NCBI GenBank assembly: GCA_041432705.1
Contig: JAPWAE010000014.1
Span: 1-26,159 of the forward strand
Reading direction: 5' to 3'
Length of the DNA: 26,159 bases
DNA from: Pauljensenia sp018375675
GTDB lineage: Bacteria > Actinomycetota > Actinomycetes > Actinomycetales > Actinomycetaceae
Made by a program: the position numbers and the translations under genes. This document shows, piece by piece, positions 22,997 through 26,159 of this stretch (the first letter of the stretch is position 1; the number at the start of each line of letters is the position of its first letter). The notes below the pieces were generated by a model that saw only the letters and a list, made by a program, of their open reading frames with translations, was not told where the DNA came from and did not search any database.

Positions 22997-24040
22997 CTAC
23001 ACCCAGCCGGCCAGCGCGATGCGCGCCTGCTCCTCCAGGGACGCGACCGCGCCCTCGGAGTCATTGCCCCACGGCACGTAGTGGAAGTCCCCTCCCCCGG
23101 CCTCGACGAAGGTCTCGCGGTTGAGCTGGTCGATCTCCTCGAGCGTCTCCAGGCAATCCGCCATGAAGCCCGGGCAGATGACGTCCACGCGCGGGCACTT
23201 CGCGGCGCCCAGCTCGGCCATCTCCTCGATCGTCTGCGGGCCCAGCCACTCGGCGCGCCCGAACACGGACTGGAAGGTTGCCGTCAGGGACCCCATCGCC
23301 AGGCCCAGGCGCGACTCGAGGGCGGCGACCGTGTGACGGCACTCGGCGCGATAGGGGTCCCCGGCCTCGTCCATGGCGACCGGGATCGAATGGAAGGACA
23401 CGACGACGCGGTCCCCCGTCAGGAAGTTCGGACGTCCCACGCGCTCCCAATGGCGCTCGAGGGCGGTCGCGAGCGCCTCGATGTACGTGGGGGCGGCGGG
23501 GAAGGACCGGTGCAGGCGCAGCTCAAAGCCGTCGCGGTTGCGGCCGATCCACTGGGCGACCGCGTCGTTGATCGTCGCCACCGTCGAGGCTGCGTACTGC
23601 GGGTAGGCCGGCAGGATCGCCACGCGGCGCACCCCTTCGGTGTGCAGGCGATCCAGAACCGAGCCGATCGAGGGCTGCCCGTAGCGCATCGCAACCTCGA
23701 CGCGCACGCCCGGCAGGCGCTCGCCGAGGAGGCGGGCCTGCTCGCGGGTGTAGTGCATGAGGGGCGAGCCCTCATCCATCCAGATGCTGCGGTACTTGCC
23801 GGCAACCTCGCGCGGGCGCACGCGCAGGATGATGCCCTCCAGGATGGGCTTCCATAGGAGCGGGCTCAACTCGATGACACGGCGATCGGAGAGGAACTCG
23901 CGCAGGAAGGCGCGCACCGGGCCGGGCTCGGGAGCGGTCGGCGTCCCCAGGTTGACGAGGATGAGGGCGGGCGGCGCCTCGCCCTGCTGCGCGTCGCCGG
24001 AGGTGGGTGCGGTACCTGCTGTGTCCTGGGAATTCGTCAC
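22997..24040 (-). CDS. hemH: Ferrochelatase, LGTP/CPGF type
   Basis: Inserts ferrous iron into a porphyrin, the last or near-last step of haem synthesis. 347 aa. N-terminal ALILVNLGTPTAPEPG (25-40), YRSIWMDEGSPL (83-94), LPAYPQYAAST (143-153), catalytic H217 in VSFHSIP, and CPGFMADCLETLEE (289-302) are visible. These phrases are those of proteobacterial protoporphyrin ferrochelatases rather than the usual actinobacterial coproporphyrin ferrochelatase (CpfC). No other haem genes are nearby. Start is GTG at 24040, with TAGGCT ending 6 nt upstream (leaderless). Residues 1-22 are a polar extension before the conserved fold. Confidence 0.94.
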   Translation of the reverse strand: MTNSQDTAGTAPTSGDAQQGEAPPALILVNLGTPTAPEPGPVRAFLREFLSDRRVIELSPLLWKPILEGIILRVRPREVAGKYRSIWMDEGSPLMHYTREQARLLGERLPGVRVEVAMRYGQPSIGSVLDRLHTEGVRRVAILPAYPQYAASTVATINDAVAQWIGRNRDGFELRLHRSFPAAPTYIEALATALERHWERVGRPNFLTGDRVVVSFHSIPVAMDEAGDPYRAECRHTVAALESRLGLAMGSLTATFQSVFGRAEWLGPQTIEEMAELGAAKCPRVDVICPGFMADCLETLEEIDQLNRETFVEAGGGDFHYVPWGNDSEGAVASLEEQARIALAGWV

Positions 24041-24046
24041 GCCACC

Positions 24047-24052
24047 AGCCTA
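24047..24052 (-). promoter_or_regulatory. -10 element of hemH
   Basis: TAGGCT on the minus strand followed by GGTGGC (6 nt) and the GTG start codon. Confidence 0.5.
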
Positions 24053-24180
24053 ATGTTCACGTTCCCCCATGTCGCTGACGCGGTGTCACCTCCCGGGGCC
24101 TGCGCGCTTCGGGCAGTGCTGAAGCCTTGCGGCGGCCTTCAATCCCCAACAAGGCCCACGCCCCTTGCGCCCACACACAA

Positions 24181-24211
24181 GGGTGCCCCGCCTGTGACAG
24201 GCGGGGCACCC
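24181..24211 (-). terminator. Terminator of dps
   Basis: Perfect 14-bp stem GGGTGCCCCGCCTG / CAGGCGGGGCACCC with a 3-nt loop TGA, 56 bases past the dps stop. On the minus strand it runs into TTGTGTGTGGG, a partly T-rich tail. Confidence 0.82.
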
Positions 24212-24267
24212 CGACGTTATTTAAGCGAGCCCGCTTGGCTCACTTCCTCCCGGCGGAGGTGTGCGGC

Positions 24268-24738
24268 TCAGGCCTGGCCGTTCTGCGAACGGATGAACCA
24301 CGCCTGCTGCTCGAAGCGACGGATGTAGTCGTTGAGGATGTCAGCGGAGGCGGAATCCTCGGCGTCGACCTTCTCGTGCACGTCGCGCATGGTGCCAACG
24401 GTCGCGTTGATGGCGGCGACGGCGAGCTCCTCGGCGTCAGTGGTCTTGATGATCGTCTCGGGGACGGTCGGGAGGGTGTTGCGCTGGGCGACGACCTCGG
24501 GCAGGCCGTTGGGGACGACCTGGAGGGCGCGCATGCGCTCGGCGATCTCGTCGGAGGCCTCGCGGGCGATGTCCACGACCGCGTCGAGGTAGAGGTGCAG
24601 CGAGCGGAAGCCCTCGCCGGTGATGTTCCAGTGCAGCTGCTTGCCCACGAGGGACAGAGCGGTCACGTCGGTGAGGACCTTCTGCAGGTTGCCTGCGAGA
24701 ACGTCAGAAGCCTTGAAGCCGGTGGACTCAACGGTCAT
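24268..24738 (-). CDS. dps: Dps-family ferritin-like DNA-protection protein
   Basis: Forms a 12-subunit shell that oxidises and stores iron with peroxide, protecting DNA. 156 aa. The inter-subunit ferroxidase ligands are all present with canonical spacing: H36 (LHWNITG), H48 and D52 (LHLYLDAV), D63 and E67 (SDEIAERM). No long lysine-rich tail is seen, so DNA binding is uncertain. The start at 24738 has AGGAGA about 7 nt upstream; the frame's earlier ATG at 24756 lies before that site. A standard promoter with a leader of about 88 nt lies upstream. With hemH and an iron box nearby, iron homeostasis is a theme here. Confidence 0.95.
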   Translation of the reverse strand: MTVESTGFKASDVLAGNLQKVLTDVTALSLVGKQLHWNITGEGFRSLHLYLDAVVDIAREASDEIAERMRALQVVPNGLPEVVAQRNTLPTVPETIIKTTDAEELAVAAINATVGTMRDVHEKVDAEDSASADILNDYIRRFEQQAWFIRSQNGQA

Positions 24739-24832
24739 GTTGTTTCTCCTATGCATGTGTATTCGGTACGGGGCTCACCCTTGTGGGGCCGTGCCCTTCA
24801 GACATATCTATCTTGGTCCTTTAGTCCCGCGA

Positions 24833-24860
24833 TTTCTAGTGCTAACAGCCCTTTAGTCAA
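24833..24860 (-). promoter_or_regulatory. dps promoter
   Basis: On the minus strand, TTGACT (24855-24860) and TAGAAA (24833-24838) are 16 bp apart, a good sigma-70-type promoter. A nonamer GACTAAAGG overlaps the -35 and recurs 32 bp downstream (24850-24858 and 24818-24826, three helical turns), possibly an operator pair. Confidence 0.6.
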
Positions 24861-24941
24861 ATGTTTCACTATCTCGTTGCTGTCAGGGAATATTCCTCGG
24901 ATTTCAGCGTTTTAACATCATTGACGCTTTCATTTTTCGAC

Positions 24942-24960
24942 TCAGGTTCGCCTAACCAAT
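24942..24960. promoter_or_regulatory. DtxR/IdeR-like iron box
   Basis: TCAGGTTCGCCTAACCAAT matches 15 of 19 positions of the known IdeR/DtxR operator (TTAGGTTAGSCTAACCTAA), including the central GGTT and CTAACC arms. It lies about 80 bp upstream of the dps -35. TTGACG at 24921-24926 could be the -35 of a plus-strand promoter overlapped by this box. Confidence 0.55.
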
Positions 24961-25087
24961 CTTGCCCGAGGCCACGGTTGCCTCATGCGGTCGGGGGCCG
25001 GCATTTGGGCCCTGGCGCCTGCAGGAGCACGACAACGCAAGGCGACGATATGCAACCGGAGCTTCAGCAACACCCTTTCATGCGCAC

Positions 25088-25166
25088 GTTAACCCGATAG
25101 GTGGCTGCGTGGGCAGGCTGCCCAAGCAACCACCAATGGGGTTTAGCTGCGCATTGAAGGGTTAAC
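25088..25166. other. Nested inverted-repeat element bounded by GTTAACCC
   Basis: GTTAACCC (25088-25095) and GGGTTAAC (25159-25166) bound a 79-bp segment. Inside, a 16-bp stem with two mismatches (25100-25115 with 25119-25134) closes on a 3-nt loop GGC. This could be a structured RNA, a terminator or a tiny non-autonomous mobile element. Confidence 0.5.
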
Positions 25167-25201
25167 ACTGCCAGTCGAAGGGCCGACTACCAGGGCTACG
25201 G

Positions 25202-25444
25202 CGCGACAAAGTTCATCCGCGGGCACCTACGACTGCTGGATCGCGAAAAAACTCGCCCAACACCGCTCCTCCAGCCGCGTTTCCGCGAAAAAGCTCGCCC
25301 AGCCTGGCCCCACCAGCGGCACTTCCGCGAAAAAACTCGCCCAGCACGCCACAAGACGCCGATTTTGGGCTATTTTTCGTGCGCAGGGCGAACTTTTTCG
25401 CGCTCGCGCCCGCCATCAGACCAAGCAGGGCGAACTTTTTCGCG
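25202..25444. repeat. Mirrored array A: CGCGAAAAA-TCGCCC units at 42-bp period
   Basis: Forward 17-mers CGCGAAAAAACTCGCCC start at 25242, 25284 (G for A at the tenth base) and 25326, exactly 42 bp apart. Inverted copies GGGCGAACTTTTTCGCG start at 25386 and 25428, again 42 bp apart. Decayed copies lie at 25202 (forward) and 25367 (inverted). The 25-bp spacers differ from each other. Confidence 0.85.
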
Positions 25445-25469
25445 CACAGGACCCCGCCCGTGGCGACTT

Positions 25470-25716
25470 TGCAACCAATGACACCTCTGCAGCCACTGAT
25501 GCAGGCCAGCATGAAACCACCATCACCACTGCACGCCCCTGAACAGCGACCATTGAAACCACCATCACCTCTGCAGCCGAAAAACGCACCCAAAACGCCC
25601 ATTTCTCAGCCGCAAAGGCGCCGCCGGTTTCAGTTACGGCTCGGCCGGCGCCCACAAAGGCGACGACGGTTTCAACCCCACACAGGCACAAGCGCGCAAA
25701 GGCGATGGCGGTTTCA
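25470..25716. repeat. Mirrored array C: GGTTTCA-type 22-mers at 42-bp period
   Basis: Three inverted units of type TGAAACCACCATCACC...CTGCA start at 25470 (decayed), 25512 and 25554. Three forward units of type CGCAAAGGCGNNGNCGGTTTCA core start at 25611, 25653 and 25695. Each neighbouring pair within a half is exactly 42 bp apart, with 20-bp spacers of unrelated sequence. Confidence 0.85.
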
Positions 25717-25746
25717 GACAACCGGGCCGCCTGGTCGGCAGAGCCA

Positions 25747-25771
25747 GGCTGCGGTGCCCGTGGGCGGCGGC
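25747..25771. repeat. 25-bp direct repeat, left copy
   Basis: Identical to 26054-26078, starting GGCTGCGGTGCCCGTGGG. The pair brackets array B at a distance of 307 bp. Confidence 0.75.
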
Positions 25772-25804
25772 TGGGCCAGTCCGCAGCACCCGTGGGCAAT
25801 ATCC

Positions 25805-25988
25805 GTTACAAACGTCGTCAAACCGGAGCAGTTTGAACCTCCTTGCGAGTGCTCATGTTACAAACGTCGTCAATCTGCGTCCAAAAACCTTGATTTTCAG
25901 CGAAAAAGCCCTCGGATTGACGACGTTTGTAACAACGGATCAGAAATCCACACGAAAAACACCTCCGATTGACGACGTTTGTAACAAC
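25805..25988. repeat. Mirrored array B: GTTACAAACGTCGTCAA units at 52-bp period
   Basis: Forward 17-mers GTTACAAACGTCGTCAA start at 25805 and 25857 (52 bp apart). Perfect inverted copies start at 25917 and 25969 (also 52 bp apart). The inverted copies extend to a 36-bp unit starting CGAAAAA and ending GTAACAAC (25901-25936 and 25953-25988, three mismatches). Confidence 0.88.
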
Positions 25989-26053
25989 ACACAGCGGAGC
26001 GCCCCAAAATCCCAGCACGACAAGCCAGACCACATTGGGGGTCCAGAGAACCC

Positions 26054-26078
26054 GGCTGCGGTGCCCGTGGGCGGCGGC
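26054..26078. repeat. 25-bp direct repeat, right copy
   Basis: Perfect copy of 25747-25771. A short palindrome GCCTGGCCAGGC follows directly. Confidence 0.75.
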
Positions 26079-26159
26079 GGGGCCTGGCCAGGCTTCGAGC
26101 CGACGCACCCAGCCACACATCAGCGACCACGCCCCACTGGCGTGGAGGGCACCGGAGGG

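Larger units (their letters stand above)
24961..26159. other. 1.2-kb non-coding region filled with short-repeat arrays
   Basis: No frame here has credible coding features. Open frames are low-complexity and change with the repeats. From 24961 to 25087 I see nothing notable. Then come a nested stem-loop (25088-25166), arrays A (25202-25444), C (25470-25716) and B (25805-25988), and a 25-bp direct repeat pair (25747 and 26054) around array B. The region reaches the window edge, so more repeats may follow. Confidence 0.7.

Noticed and set aside
3245..23371. KOPS-like polar replication signal for the 13-mer
   Set aside because: Four copies on each strand, and opposite orientations occur only 345 bp apart, so there is no polarity.
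25379..25972. 197-aa plus-strand open frame and overlapping minus-strand frames
   Set aside because: Low-complexity, Pro/Gln/Arg-rich translation that simply reads through the repeat arrays; no ribosome site and no recognisable domain.
25202..25988. CRISPR array
   Set aside because: Repeats of 17-22 bp with regular spacers look CRISPR-like, but each half has only two or three units, orientation flips at the centre, motifs differ between arrays and no cas gene is present.

Overview
This is a high-GC window with actinobacterial hallmark genes: a CarD RNA-polymerase-binding protein, the xenogeneic silencer Lsr2, lipoproteins and a DtxR/IdeR-like iron box. Gene content and style fit an Actinomyces/Schaalia-like member of the Actinomycetaceae. 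That placement is an inference from family knowledge, not a database match.

Layout. 1-3180: cysS and thrC on the minus strand. 3305-12298: five tandem plus-strand paralogs of a membrane-anchored, probably beta-propeller protein, with ispF embedded between copies 1 and 2. 12391-13740: a UMF1-like MFS transporter (minus), divergent from a small membrane protein (13916-14704, plus). 14746-16976: ispD, carD and gpmA, all minus. 17249-19002: an OmpA-domain lipoprotein with DGSG repeats and a DUF3060-type lipoprotein (plus). 19108-19437: lsr2 (minus). 19661-21357: a MarR regulator overlapping a CLC-type channel gene (plus). 21709-24738: a cystathionine gamma-synthase-like enzyme, a ferrochelatase and Dps (all minus). 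24739-26159 holds the dps promoter, an iron box and then about 1.2 kb without a credible gene but full of short repeats.

How the genes fit together. carD, ispD, ispF and cysS form a contiguous block in other actinobacteria such as Mycobacterium. Here carD-ispD and cysS keep the same strand but are 13 kb apart, and ispF is inverted inside the propeller array. Many starts sit exactly 6 nt after a TANNNT-like -10 box, which points to leaderless mRNAs (thrC, ispF, four of the five propeller genes, the CGS-like gene, hemH; cysS and the OmpA gene at 7 nt). Others (carD, lsr2, marR, dps, the DUF3060 gene, the MFS gene) have clear Shine-Dalgarno leaders.

Most unusual content. (i) Four short-repeat arrays of unrelated sequence share one architecture: two or three copies one way, then the same number inverted, at a fixed period (19, 42, 42 and 52 bp). 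(ii) The 13-mer GACGAGGCCGGGG occurs eight times, in intergenic DNA and in several coding frames. (iii) The five-gene propeller family has paralog-specific cytoplasmic tails and variable disulfides. All calls come from reading the sequence; no searches were run.
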